From Pollenia angustigena (taxonomy: Eukaryota; Arthropoda; Insecta; Diptera; Polleniidae), in contig OV884056.1 of the NCBI GenBank assembly GCA_930367215.1, forward strand, positions 235,529,127 to 235,593,126: DNA of 64,000 bases, given 5' to 3'. The notes below the pieces were generated by a model, which saw only the letters and a program-made list of their open reading frames with translations, made no database searches and was not told where the DNA came from. A program made the translations under genes and the position numbers. Positions 42,040 to 51,575 of this stretch are shown in pieces. How positions within the stretch are numbered: position 1 is the first letter of the stretch; each line of letters starts with the position of its first letter.

Positions 42040-42639
42040 TCAAATTGTTTTTTTTTTAACGAATTTGCGTTGCTTATACCGGTTTTGGCTGAGCTCGATG
42101 CTTTTTTTTAATACTTTTTCAAAAGAATTTCGTCCTTCTGCTGCAAAAACATCTGAAAAAATAAGAAATTATAAAAAGGAAGACTACATTTTTGTTGATC
42201 AGTGGTCATACCACTAAGAATTTTGTTTATGAGTGTCAGCTGGACCAACGCTCGCTTCTCTTTTCTTCCATCAAAATTAAAAATGTTAATTAGCTTGTCC
42301 TCCATAATTTTTTTGCCACCTTTGAGCTGGAAGAGATATGACTTCTGTAAATAGTATATATAATGTATACTTATTTTTAGTAAATAGAAAATATAGTATG
42401 CAATAAATTTTAAAATACCATTGCCTCGCGGTATACCGGGTTTTCCAACTTCTCCTCAACGTCCTGTGCAGCATCAATTGATGACAATGGTAATGTTCCA
42501 AAATATTCGCATTTTCACCGGACGGACAACTTTCTACACTTTCTGCTTTATCAACAATTGCAAATTTATTTATATTTCTGTATATTTCCACTTTTGTTTT
42601 AAATTTCTTTTTTTCAACGCTTAAAGCATTTTTTTTCAT
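42040..42639 (-). pseudogene. Three-exon spliced pseudogene, possibly DUF4806-like
   Basis: Minus strand. Exon a: ATG at 42639 (KKNALSVEKKKFKTK...), one T-run frameshift near 42515, then LPLSSIDAAQDVEEKLENPV to 42419 before GTATTT. Exon b: 42344-42212, after TTTACAG, KSYLFQLKGGKKIMEDKL then FNFDGRKEKRALVQLTLI. Exon c: 42152-42040, after TTTTTCAG, DVFAAEGRNSFEKVL then IELSQNRYKQRKF, stop TGA. Both introns (75 and 59 bp) are GT-AG and the phases agree (0/0 and 1/1), so this is real spliced coding history, not chance. From memory, the order I...V..LE.KL...YR..., a G/K-rich middle and FN..G...K resembles insect DUF4806 proteins, which often travel with transposons. That is tentative. Confidence 0.55.
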
Positions 42640-42864
42640 TTTATTTAAATTACTTAATTTAATTTTTTCACTTTTATTACACTTGTTCAACTTTACTCGT
42701 ACAGCACTAAATAATAATGTGTAACATGGCAGAAAGAGTAAGATATAACACGCTTCTTTAATCGAATAGGCCATTTCGTTCTAACTTAAGGTGCTTATGG
42801 AATACAAGTGTGCATATGTATATGTTAAAATTTTAAAATCTTTAAATGTATTAGTGTATCGGTT

Positions 42865-43226
42865 CCCTGCAAATAATAGGACCAGTCCAAACACGCGTGT
42901 AAAGAGTAGTCCACAAGGGACCAGGACTAGTCCAAAACTAACCCAAACGTATGGAAAAAACCTGGTCTATTTAACGTTACGATGTCCTAGGAGAGGACCA
43001 TATAACCCACCTTTGGACCACTAAGGAGTAGTTTTAAAACTACTCCATGGTATACTCAAGAGGATTAGTTTTGAAGTCGTTTAAAAACGAAAGCATGTCT
43101 TTAAAAAACGAAGACATGTCGTCTCACTACAAACACTTTTTAACAATGACATGGTCCATGCTTGCATTACATCGGACCAGTCCATTTTATTAAAATGGAT
43201 CAGGTGGTCCAATTTTATTTGCAGGG
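42865..43226. mobile_element. Second CCCTGCAA MITE (CCCTGCAAATAA ends)
   Basis: CCCTGCAAATAATAGGACCAG and GGTCCAATTTTATTTG with CAGGG are inverted. The interior is built of GGACCAGTCC / AGTCCACAAGGGACC palindromic words. It lies just inside the right end of the 4-kb element and may have shaped it. Target duplication is unclear. Confidence 0.65.
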
Positions 43227-43245
43227 TTAGGCAGGCTTTGCAGGG

Positions 43246-43602
43246 TATTGTTCGACTTTATTGTATGCGATTTGTAAATTTGTTTTGATTTGTTCGATTT
43301 TATCGTCATGGTGGTAAATAATAATATCATCTGCAAATGAAATGATGTTATCTACTTGGTTAAGAAGGTCTAAAGTAAATAAGTTAAAAAGAATAGGAGA
43401 ATTCACTGTTTCCTGTTGTAAACCATTAGTAATACTGAATGATTTGTCAGTTTCAATATTCTGATACGATACTTTGAAGGTCTTATTACTGACCATATTA
43501 TATATTAGTATTATTTGGTTTAAGGGAAATCTGTACTGAAATAATTTATGTATAAGGGCATCGATCCAAACACTGTCAAATGCTTTTTCCATGTCTATCA
43601 AA
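43246..43602 (-). pseudogene. LINE relic: RT palm with FADD
   Basis: Minus frame: LIDMEKAFDSVWIDAL, IYNMVSNKTFKVSYQ, GLQQETVNSPILFNLF and IISFADDIIIYHHDD. The A-motif Asp (IDMEKAFD) and the FADD of motif C are kept, while the usual GVPQGS is changed to GLQQET, so the enzyme is likely dead. It connects in frame to the upstream piece (ACLIDMEK) after removal of 43603-44654. Confidence 0.8.
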
Positions 43603-44654
43603 CGGCTCCGTGCAATAACTCCCAGGTGCAATAAGTCCCAAGAAAAAAATGAAATTAGACCCAAAAATTTTTCATACAAATGTGAAATAGCTCCCAGCCC
43701 TCTCGGTTTTATTTCATTTTTTTGGAAGTTATTTCATTTTTTGCCTGGGAGTTATTTCATGATGAAATAAAATCCAAATGAAATAAGTCCCCGAAAAAAT
43801 TAACGTGGAAGTCATTTTATTTTATTTTGGTTTTCGGTGTTATTTCATTTGCTGTGGGAGTTATTTAATTTTTTGTGGGAGTTTTTTCATTTTTAATTAT
43901 TTGCAATTTCCTAAAATTGTTTAAAATTTTAAACGGTATTTATAACGGGATATTTCGAACTATTTGAATACAATGACTTAAGTTTATCAAAGAACAAAAT
44001 TTTGCTAATTGCAATTGCAGTGTCTTATGGTTAACGGCTATGCAGTGAAGCTTTAGTTAGCGAAGCCGGTGTTTGTTATACCATAGAGTATAAAATCCTT
44101 GCGCCCGGCCGAAGGCCGGCTATGCAGAGAAGCTTTAGTTAGCGAAGCCGGTGTTTGCTTTAGTTAGCGAATCCGATGTTTGTTATACCATAGAGGAGGT
44201 AATCCTTGTACCCGGCGTGCTTAAACTGCAGGCAGTTGCCATTGCAGGAGGTCAGGATATAATTAAATGCCCCATTTGTTGTCAAAATGTCGAGAACTCA
44301 ATGTTAGTTTTTAGGTTAGGTTACCAAAAAACTAACATGTAAATATTCAAGTAAAACGAATACATATATAATAAATTTCTTTGGAAGTTGTTTCATTTTT
44401 TTTGGGTCTTATTTCATTTTTTTTCGATGAACTGTTTTTGGAAGTTATTTGATTAAGGTCTTTAGGAGTTATTTCATTATGAAATAACTCCCAAAAGTTG
44501 GGGTTTGCTTCATTTAATACTTGGAAATTATTTCATTCTTTTGGGATTTATTTCTTTTTTGCAGTTTGGGACTTATTTCATTTATTTTGGGATTTAATTC
44601 ATTGGGAGTTATTGGACTGGGACTTATTGCACCTGGGAGTTATTGCACGGAGCC
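43603..44654. mobile_element. Mutator-like (MULE) element, GGCTCCGTGCAATAACTCCC ends, 9-bp TSD
   Basis: The terminal repeats GGCTCCGTGCAATAACTCCC with AGGTGCAATAAGTCCCA are perfect inverted copies, flanked by a perfect 9-bp CTATCAAAC duplication (43594-43602, 44655-44663). It disrupts the LINE motif A, and excision restores it. Subterminal zones repeat GGGAGTTATTTCATTTTT words. The centre holds GC-rich modules (about 44030-44190) and, at about 44215-44300, a frame reading VAIAGGQDIIKCPICCQN, perhaps a relic of a Cys-rich domain. The 9-bp duplication fits MULEs. Confidence 0.85.
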
Positions 44655-44663
44655 CTATCAAAC

Positions 44664-45203
44664 ATGCTCCCGTACACAACTTTTTATGCCAATTCCAATT
44701 AATATCGGAGGTTATTTTATGTATTGCGTGAATGGTAGAGTGTTTGAATTTGAAACCAAATTGTTTCTCGCTATATATCTTATTATTAGCACAAAATTTG
44801 TAGAGGGCATTATTGATGCATATTTCAAAATTTTTACTGATGTTGGGAAGTTAACTTATGGGTCGCAAGTTTTTTGGACTATTTGGTTCTTTATCTTTGA
44901 TAGGATTACTACTTTAGCTATTTTCCATTTGATAGGAAAATATGAGTTGTTTAACATATTATTGAATAAAATGCAAAATTCGAAAATCATTTTTTGTGGA
45001 ATATTTTTTAATACTATATTCGGTATATTATCAATTCCAGAAGATAACTTAATTGTTAATTTAGAAAAAATATAAAGAATACTATTTTTTGTTATGAAAA
45101 AGTTGATAGAACTATCTTCTTCAATATCATCTGACAGTATTGTTTCATTGAAATTTATAAGTGTGGTTTTGTTGTTCTCATATTCCACTTTTAATTCTAA
45201 TTC
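44664..45203 (-). pseudogene. LINE relic: RT fingers (5'-most surviving part)
   Basis: Minus frame: FSKLTIKLSSGIDNIPN, IVLKNIPQKMIFEFCILF and FPIKWKIAKVVILSKI: the K..GIDNI.N.+L...P, LFN..L....FP..WK.A+V..L.K pattern at the start of LINE reverse transcriptases. The 5' boundary lies at the mariner fragment (about 45203), so the LINE was 5'-truncated on insertion, as is common. A plus-strand frame over the same DNA (44521-45075) is antisense and not a gene. Confidence 0.78.
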
Positions 45204-45513
45204 GTGGCGAGGTGATTTGACGCCGTTGGACTTCTTTCTTTGGGGATATTTAAAAGAAAAAGTGTACGTCAATAAGCCAAGAACAATTTAAAAGCTAAAG
45301 GATGAGATTGTTCGGCACATTAACGACATTAAATTTATGTCTCAGAGTCATTAAACATATGGAGCATCGGATAAAGGACCCAAGCCGTGGCGATATTTCG
45401 TTTTACACATAATCATTCACATCCTTCTATATTAATAATAAATATTATGACATTTCTTTAAAAACCTTTTGTTTTATTTACAATTTAAAACATGCGTTTT
45501 GTTTGGACCACCC
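45204..45513 (+). pseudogene. Mariner-type transposase, 3' part (split element)
   Basis: GDLTPLDFFLWGYLKEKVYV with NKPRTI is the region around the third catalytic Asp (DLTPLD.FLWG). The 3' tail runs to GTTTGGACCACCC near 45513, which looks like a mariner terminus. With the 34681-35138 part it makes one element split by the LINE. Frameshifted and with stops. Confidence 0.7.
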
Positions 45514-46048
45514 TTCAATAAAAGCCTATTTAAGGGGAACGTTAAAATTTTAATATATGTATGTATGTCCTCCTTTTCACTTCTTAATTTTGTAAGTGTG
45601 AGAAAATTTTAGGAAACGAACTAAATTTCAATGCCTCCTTTTAGTTCTATTTTTTTAATAAGAGAACATTTTAGGAAAAACGCAAAGAACTAAACACACT
45701 TCCTCCTTTTCGCTCCTCATTTTTCTTAGTATGAGAAAGTTAAGGGAGAAACTAGTACAACTCTGCCTCCTTTTCAGTTCTCATTAGTTAATAGCTTCCG
45801 AGCGAAGCCGGGGTGGTGTGCTTGTTTTTCAATGGAAATAGGTTTGACTTTTCTATAAGTCTTATTCATAATCAGGTACATATGTATATGATGAAAAATG
45901 ATTTTGAAAAAAAAAAACATTAAATTGATAATGTTGTTTTCAGTAACTTTACAAATTGATTTCTCATACATTTTTCTCTTTCTTCCTGTCTTTATTCTTT
46001 TAAATTTTATATTATATTTGTTAATCGAACTGTATTTTGGAATAAATA
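45514..46048. repeat. Gap with a ~66-bp degenerate tandem repeat
   Basis: CCTCCTTTT(C/A)(A/G) recurs at 45569, 45634, 45702 and 45766, with AGTATGAGAAA/AGTGTGAGAAA and AACTA in each unit. That is about three units of 64-68 bp. GCTTCCGAGCGAAGCCGG at about 45792 recalls the GC modules. The remainder is unassigned. Confidence 0.55.
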
Positions 46049-47451
46049 TCGGGTGATTTTTTTAGCTATTATCTTTTTGGCAACAAACGCTAATAGTGTT
46101 TGTGTAGAAAATCATTAAAAAAATAACGTTTCCCTGTTAATCATCTTTCGAACACAAAAATATTACTGTTTTTATCAAACTCAACAAAAGATGTGAACAT
46201 TTAATTCCGTTCGGTTTTTTTTTTTGAAAAATCCACAAACTTCAATGTGTTCGGTTCGGCTCGTTAATGTTCGTCCCTTTTGGCTGGTAAAAAAAACCAA
46301 ACATTTTTTACAAAAACAAAATACACACACGAAAAAAACATTATAGACCATTAAAATATAATGTATAATGTATCACTACAATTGTTCTGTTTTTTAACGA
46401 AGAACCGAACATTAAATAATGTTCGGTTCTTTCTTGAAAATAGTTACGAACGGTATTAGGGTTGTTTATGTCTACACAATCACTGAAAAATAGATATCGT
46501 TCCTGGGTGTGTGAGCCGAACGTTAAATAATGTACTGTTTATTTTCGAACACTGGTTTAAACAGCTGACGCACGTTTCGTGTTTTGTTTCACTGTCAAAC
46601 ATCTTCAGTTTGGTCTATAATTTAACCATGAAACGTCTTACAAACGAACAACGCTTGCAAATTATTGAATTTTATTATCAAAATGCGTGCTCTGTTAAGA
46701 AAGTTTATCGCGCGCTTGTTCCATTTTATGGTCAATTTAATCGGCCCACTGAAGCGGCTATTCGGGCTATTGTGACTAAATTTCGTACCAAATTTACATT
46801 GCTGGACATTAAACCACCAACACGCTTACGTAGAGTGCGAAGTGAAGAAAATATCGCAGCTGTATCGGCCAGTGTTAATGATGACCATCAATTATCGATT
46901 CGTCGTGAATCGTAACGTAACTGTGAATGGTGAGCGCTACCGTGAGATGATATCCAACTTTTTTTTTGCCCAAAATGCAAGAACTTTACTTGCATGACAT
47001 GTGGTTTCAACAAGACGGTGCCACATGCCACACAGAACGCTTAACAATGGACTTATTGAGAGGCGAGTTCGGTAAACATTTTATTTCACGTTCGGGACCG
47101 GTAAATTTGCCGCCTAGATCGTGCGATTTAACGCCTTTAGACTATTTTTTGTGGGGCTATGTTAAAACTCATGTCTATACACACATGCCCGCTTCAATTG
47201 ACGCATTGGAAGACAACATTGAAGCATTTATTCATGAGATACCGTCCGAAAGGTTGGAAAGAGTATGCCAAAATTGGACTAAGCGGATGGATCATTTGAG
47301 GCGCAGTCACGGTCAACATTTGTATGAAATAATCTTCAAACATTAAATTATATGGACCGTACTATCGATTCAAATAACAATTCCATGCACTTTTCTGAAT
47401 TTTATGTGTTTTTTTTTTAAACTTTCCTATAGCTCTTAAAAAATCACCCAT
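46049..47451 (+). mobile_element. Mariner-type element with both ends and TA duplication (1,403 bp)
   Basis: The left end TCGGGTGATTTTTTTAGC and right end GAGCT..AAAAAATCACCCAT are inverted; TA lies at 46047-46048 and 47452-47453. The 5' half (about 46090-46560) is unusual non-coding sequence with GTTCGGTTC words. It includes the ~57-bp segment shared with 25112-25166. A transposase with an internal deletion follows. Confidence 0.8.
46628..47345 (+). pseudogene. Mariner-type transposase, internally deleted
   Basis: ATG at 46628: KRLTNEQRLQIIEFYYQN and KVYRALVPFYGQFNRPTEA (helix-turn-helix) to LSIRRES at 46914. The middle, with the first catalytic Asp, is missing, and a T-run shifts the frame. 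From 46966 the C-terminal third is open: MWFQQDGATCHTERL, PPRSCDLTPLDYFLWGY and RRSHGQHLYEIIFKH. I count 36 residues between the Asp of QQDGA and that of SCDL, or 41 to the Asp of TPLD, which is not the classical 34 of mariner; a basal mariner-like group is possible. Cannot be functional. Confidence 0.8.
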
Positions 47452-47479
47452 TATTAAGATTTTAAAGCAAAAATGCATT

Positions 47480-48560
47480 TTAAAATCTTTCGAATTTCAT
47501 CACACCTGCTAAAAGCGATCGTTTTTCATCACATACCTGAATATATTTTTTCCGTTGCTCATAACTTTTATTTTCGATTGTTTTGTTACGAGCTAAAACT
47601 TTATGGTTTTCCATGTCCCATAAACGGAAGCCATGTGGAGCGTAACCAATCATTGCCATTTTCCTACCTTTTGGATCAAGTTTCTTTTGCGCGGTATCAG
47701 GCACCTAACAATAAGCTTTGCATCCAAAAATTCTGTTTTTCAGAAGGCTCATCTTATTAAGATATAACTCGGCAGAAGTTGCATCTTCAATTGCTCTAGC
47801 AATTCCATAAAAATTTTGACACTCCAGATTCTAAAAGCATATATCTTAGCTTATCAAAAACTGTTCTGTTGAATCGTTCCGAAACCCCGTTTTGCTGTGG
47901 GGTGTAAGCAACACAAGTTTCGACTTGAATTTAGTTTTCAATGACAGGTATTCTCTTCCTTGATCAGTGATGGATGGATATTTTAGATTCAGGAAACATT
48001 GCACATACCAAAGCCTCATATTCTTGAATCTTGTCATAAACTTCTGACTTCTTTTTGATACAAAAGATCATTGCGAAATGTGCGAAATCTTCAATAAATG
48101 TAACAATATAATCTGAACCATTCCAAGCCGTAGGTGTGATTTGTCCGCATACATCAGAGTGATTTCTTTGAATAACTCTAGTAGCTCTGGGTCTTTTACC
48201 ATCAAAAGTATTTCGACAAATCTTGGATTCCATACAAACATCACAAAAGCAATGCTGGTTTTGTTCACGATTTATTAATCCCAATTTCTTAAGCTGCTCG
48301 AATCCAGAAATAACAATATGCCGCAGACACTTATGCCACAATTCAAATACATTTTGACTGCACGATAACGCATAACCCGTTTCACAATTCAAATGCAATT
48401 CATATTAGTTACCAATAAGATAGGCGGTTGCGGTTTTAATTCACCTTTCATTATTACATACATACATCAAATTATCTCTCAAGTCTGGAGTATATAAAAC
48501 ATCGTTTATTGTAACTTCAACACCTTTGTAATATCATTTATATTTTCGACATGATTGACA
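47480..48560 (-). pseudogene. Copia-type retrotransposon relic: protease tail to integrase
   Basis: Minus strand. VTINDVLYTPDLRDNLM (after the protease), then ALSCSQNVFELWHKCLRHI (gag-pre-integrase His-Cys region, with CFCDVCMESK), SDVCGQITPTAWNGSDYIV and FIEDFAHFAMIF (integrase core), and KLDPKGRKMAMIGYAPHGFR (integrase C-terminus). Order and motifs are those of Ty1/Copia elements. Several stops and frameshifts; no LTRs found nearby; the RT/RNase H part is missing. Confidence 0.78.
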
Positions 48561-48570
48561 ACTATTCAGG

Positions 48571-49531
48571 CATGTTCTAGGTTTCGACTCGAATTGAAAA
48601 CGAACAATTTCTAGAATCCTCAAAATTCATAAATTGGTGTTCTCAAATCCGCATGTTTTTGTGTATTTGAAATTTTTGTTCGAAAAAACTTTAGTTGAAT
48701 TAAAGATCGCTAATTTGCTAACCGCAGCATGATAGCAACGGAAAATATTTATTAACATTTATGAAAGCTGTAAAGAATCACAGGAAACAATCGCTTCTAT
48801 AGCGAATTCCCAAAAATTGCAAACTTTTGAACAAAAAAAAAAATTTATTTATTTTGGTTAAAACACCAAAATGTCGGAAAGTAACAAAAAGAATTTGAAA
48901 AATAGCGAAAAATTTTAACATTTCAAACAAGCCATAAAATTATTAGAAATAACGAAAATTCGGTAAAAATTGCTAAATTAGCGGAAATTCGCAAAAATTT
49001 GCTAACAGCGGCATGATGACAGAGTCTTCTTTTTATTATAAATCGTTAAAGCTGTAAAGAATCAGAAAACTTATAGGAACAAACCGCTTTTATCGCGAAC
49101 ATGGCTATAATTCGCGAAAAATTGCAAAATTTGAAACAATACCAAAAACTAGTTCAAGATCGCTAAATCGATTGAAACAAACAAATTGTCGAAAAAAAAC
49201 ATAAAAAGCGTTAAAACATGAGCTATAATTACATCAAAATTAATAAAAAAGTCGATTTTTAACTTTGGGTTAGTTAGGGCCTTTTGCGTTTTAGGTAACG
49301 ATATATTTTTGATTAAATTGGATAAAGACCATTCTAAACTAAAAACTAGATCTTTTTTTTTTTGTTAAAAATGTTATCACATATTAGAATTAAAGTCGAT
49401 TCGTTTTACTTTCACCAACCCCTTACTACTCTAATTGAAAACGAATAAAAACATGTGGATGTGAAATGTAGAACACCAAAAATGCTAAAGTAATCCACTT
49501 TCGAGTGGATTCGGATTCTAGAACATACCCG
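48571..49531. mobile_element. Insertion inside the Copia relic, GGGTATGTTCTAG-type ends
   Basis: The left end GGCATGTTCTAGGTTTCGA and right end TCGGATTCTAGAACATACCC are inverted. Copia coding lies on both sides: protease before, the VTINDVLYTPDL region after. The interior repeats GCGAAAAATTGC / GCTAAATTAGCGGAAATT words. No clear TSD. Its right-end motif is also in the MITE at 781-1523. Confidence 0.6.
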
Positions 49532-49760
49532 ATAGTTTTCTGATTTGCCAATTGATCACTTGCACCAGAATCTAATTAAAACTAATTTTATCAGCAACGG
49601 TACCGTTTATCATAATTTTTCCTTTTTACCATGAACGATACCCCTTTAGTATTTGCCACTTTTGCTTTACCCTGCAAGCAATTTTTGGCTTAATGAAAAA
49701 TTTTATTACATTTGAAACATTTTCCTTGAAATAAGTAATTTTTCGTTTTCTTAACGTACC
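49532..49760 (-). pseudogene. Copia relic: gag zinc knuckle and protease
   Basis: Minus strand: GKCFKCNKIFH.AKNC (CX2CX4HX4C zinc knuckle, with an in-frame stop), then about 45 codons on LDSGASDQLANQ, the aspartic protease motif D-S-G-A. This is the 5' coding part of the same Copia element as 47480-48560. Confidence 0.7.
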
Positions 49761-49789
49761 TTTTCATTGGGTTTTTGGTTCAGTGCACG

Positions 49790-50480
49790 GTCAAGTATTT
49801 CTCATCAAGCGCTATGGGGATATTAGTGGAAATGTGTTTGGAATTTGCGGCAATATTGAGGAAACAACTGAAACGGCAAGACTACGGAAGATGTAAGTAA
49901 CCAATCCGGTAATGCCAAGTACAGTTTGTAGAGAAGACGGAGAATGGACGAAGAGTAGTACCGAAACGTAAGGGGTACTTATTGATACACACTTTCCGGG
50001 CTGCTCAGGCGCTCTAATTCCAACTGGTACAAACTCTTATACAGCAAATGGGGATAGTGATATTATCTCCCTGGAAAGGGTGGTATGTGCCATTAACTCT
50101 TTCCAACTATATAAGTCTTGATGGTATCTTCCCGGTGCAACTGCAAATGGGTAGACAACAGTACCATAGTTAGTCGCAATCTTTAGAGGATGTCTGTACC
50201 TTAATCTTGGAGGATATCTAAGATTGTGTTTTACCGAAATCAAGTAAAAGCAATCATATGTTCCCAAAAAATTTCAGACCTATTAGTTTCACAGGCATTC
50301 CTACTAAAAAATTCTAGAGAGAATTTTGAACTATCATATCAAGGGGAATATGGGACTCACAATTCTCTCTGAAAACCAACACGCATACACGAAGGGAAAA
50401 TCAACTGAGACGGCACTTCATTCAGTTGTCTCACTGATTGAGAAGACCATGAGCTGTGAAAACTTCGCTATGGGAGTGTT
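49790..50480 (+). pseudogene. LINE RT fragment, plus strand
   Basis: Pieces: LIDTHFPGCSGALIP, RVVCAINSFQLYKSLDGIFP, NFRPISFTGIPTKKF and NMGLTILSENQHAYTKGKST with ETALHSVVSLIEKTM. FRPIS.T......E+.L and QHAYTKGKSTETALH are the N-terminal RT blocks of Loa/I/Jockey-type LINEs. Broken by stops and cut off at about 50480, before the catalytic Asp. Distinct from the other two LINEs in the window. Confidence 0.72.
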
Positions 50481-51097
50481 CATGGTTACAAGCACACACA
50501 TTTTTAATTATGAAAACGTTTGTAAATTTTACACAGAATAATATTTTACGTATCGTTGTATCGATTGTATGTTGTATTAAAATACATCGTTCACTGTTAA
50601 AATTTTCATTTAATTTAAAACTAAACAAGAGCTATGCTATTCACCCTTAAAGTGTAGTCTACATTTTTTGAAAGAATACAAAATAATAACAATCTTTTTT
50701 TTATTATTTCTTCAACTTTTATAGGAATTGTACTTCTAAGTTGTTATTAATAAAATCTTTTTCGTATTAAAGATAAATATAGTGGTAAATGTAATGTAGT
50801 GTATACACTTCGTTGACAATTGAAAAAAAATCGCATTTAATCAACAGCAACAAATACACTCGCTTGCGGTCATACAATGAAATTTCCTCAACCGCAAATA
50901 TTCGCTGCTGGTTTGCAGTCATTCAAATAACGCACATCGTGCTTTGTTATTTATACAATCGTTAGCTTCGTTTTTTAATAAAGATGTTTTTGTGTTCGGT
51001 TCGAAAATGATTGTTTTGGTACAGAAAAAAAAAAATACAAACAAAAAAGCCAGAAATCAAGCAATCTTACTCATGGATTTATTCAGCATTAACTATG
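50481..51097. other. Unassigned AT-rich stretch
   Basis: No gene or clear repeat. A GTTCGGTTCGAAAATG word at about 50994 resembles those in the 5' part of the 46049 mariner. TTGACAATTGAAAAAAAATCGC and a few CA-rich runs are not distinctive. Confidence 0.4.
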
Positions 51098-51411
51098 TCC
51101 CAACAAACACGGAGGTTTGATTTCAAATTGAGAATGATTTGAAATCAAACGTTTTCTCAAGCGACAAACGTTCGATAATGATTTGAAAATCATTTGAAAA
51201 TCATAGCGTTCTCAACAAAAAGGGGAAATTATTTTCAAATTGAAAAATGCCTTTATTTTCAACTTGCTTTCAAACGTAATTCTCAAATGTTTTTCAAATG
51301 TGGATTATAATACAATGTGGAACATAAATAAAAATATTGTATTTTTTTAATTTAAATTCATTATTTATTTAAATAAAATGTGAGATAAACATTCGGCACC
51401 ATAGCTTAAAT
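51098..51411. repeat. Left arm of a ~5.6-kb inverted-repeat element
   Basis: It begins TCCCAACAAACACGGAGG, contains GATTTGAAATCAAACGTTTTC, CAACTTGCTTTCAAACG and GAGATAAACATTCGGCACC, and ends ATAGCTTAAATA at the LINE poly(A). It matches the right arm 56424-56701 in reverse, over nearly its whole length with a few gaps. Internal GATTTGAAAATCATTTGAAAATC subrepeats. Confidence 0.78.
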
Positions 51412-51575
51412 ATTTTTTTTTTTTTTTTTTTTTTCATTATTTATTTATTGAATCTTCATATATTAAATATGAACTAACAATAATTAATCAAATCTTAACC
51501 TAATATTATTTTTTGTCCTGCCAGTGCCAGACAAAAATTTTGTTCATCGCGGGTTCTGTTCACTTTTATAGGTGT
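51412..51575 (-). other. 3' UTR and poly(A) tail of the intact LINE
   Basis: On the plus strand a run of 22 Ts (51413-51434) is the LINE's poly(A) tail on the minus strand. It is preceded in LINE orientation by ATAAATAATG and a short 3' UTR after the ORF2 stop. The long pure tail suggests a recent insertion. Confidence 0.75.

Larger units (their letters stand above)
39226..43245. mobile_element. 4-kb TA-flanked element, CCCTGCAA ends, carrying other elements and a pseudogene
   Basis: CCCTGCAAG at the left and CTTTGCAGGG at the right, with TA outside both (39224-39225, 43246-43247). Excision restores the LINE frame, which fixes the ends. Inside are a TAA MITE (39304-39522), DINE-1 copy C (40248-41820), a TTA MITE (41851-41998), the spliced pseudogene (42040-42639) and a second CCCTGCAA MITE (42865-43226). 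The TA target suggests Tc1/mariner, but no transposase is readable. 39526-40247 holds nothing I recognise. Confidence 0.7.

Noticed and set aside
42286..42774. 162-codon frame read straight through on the minus strand
   Set aside because: Its last third reads through an intron; the splice junctions and matching phases support the three-exon model instead.
44521..45075. 184-codon plus-strand frame
   Set aside because: Antisense to the LINE reverse-transcriptase fingers on the minus strand; hydrophobic composition is the complement effect.
47473..47760. 95-codon plus-strand frame
   Set aside because: Antisense to the Copia integrase C-terminal region.
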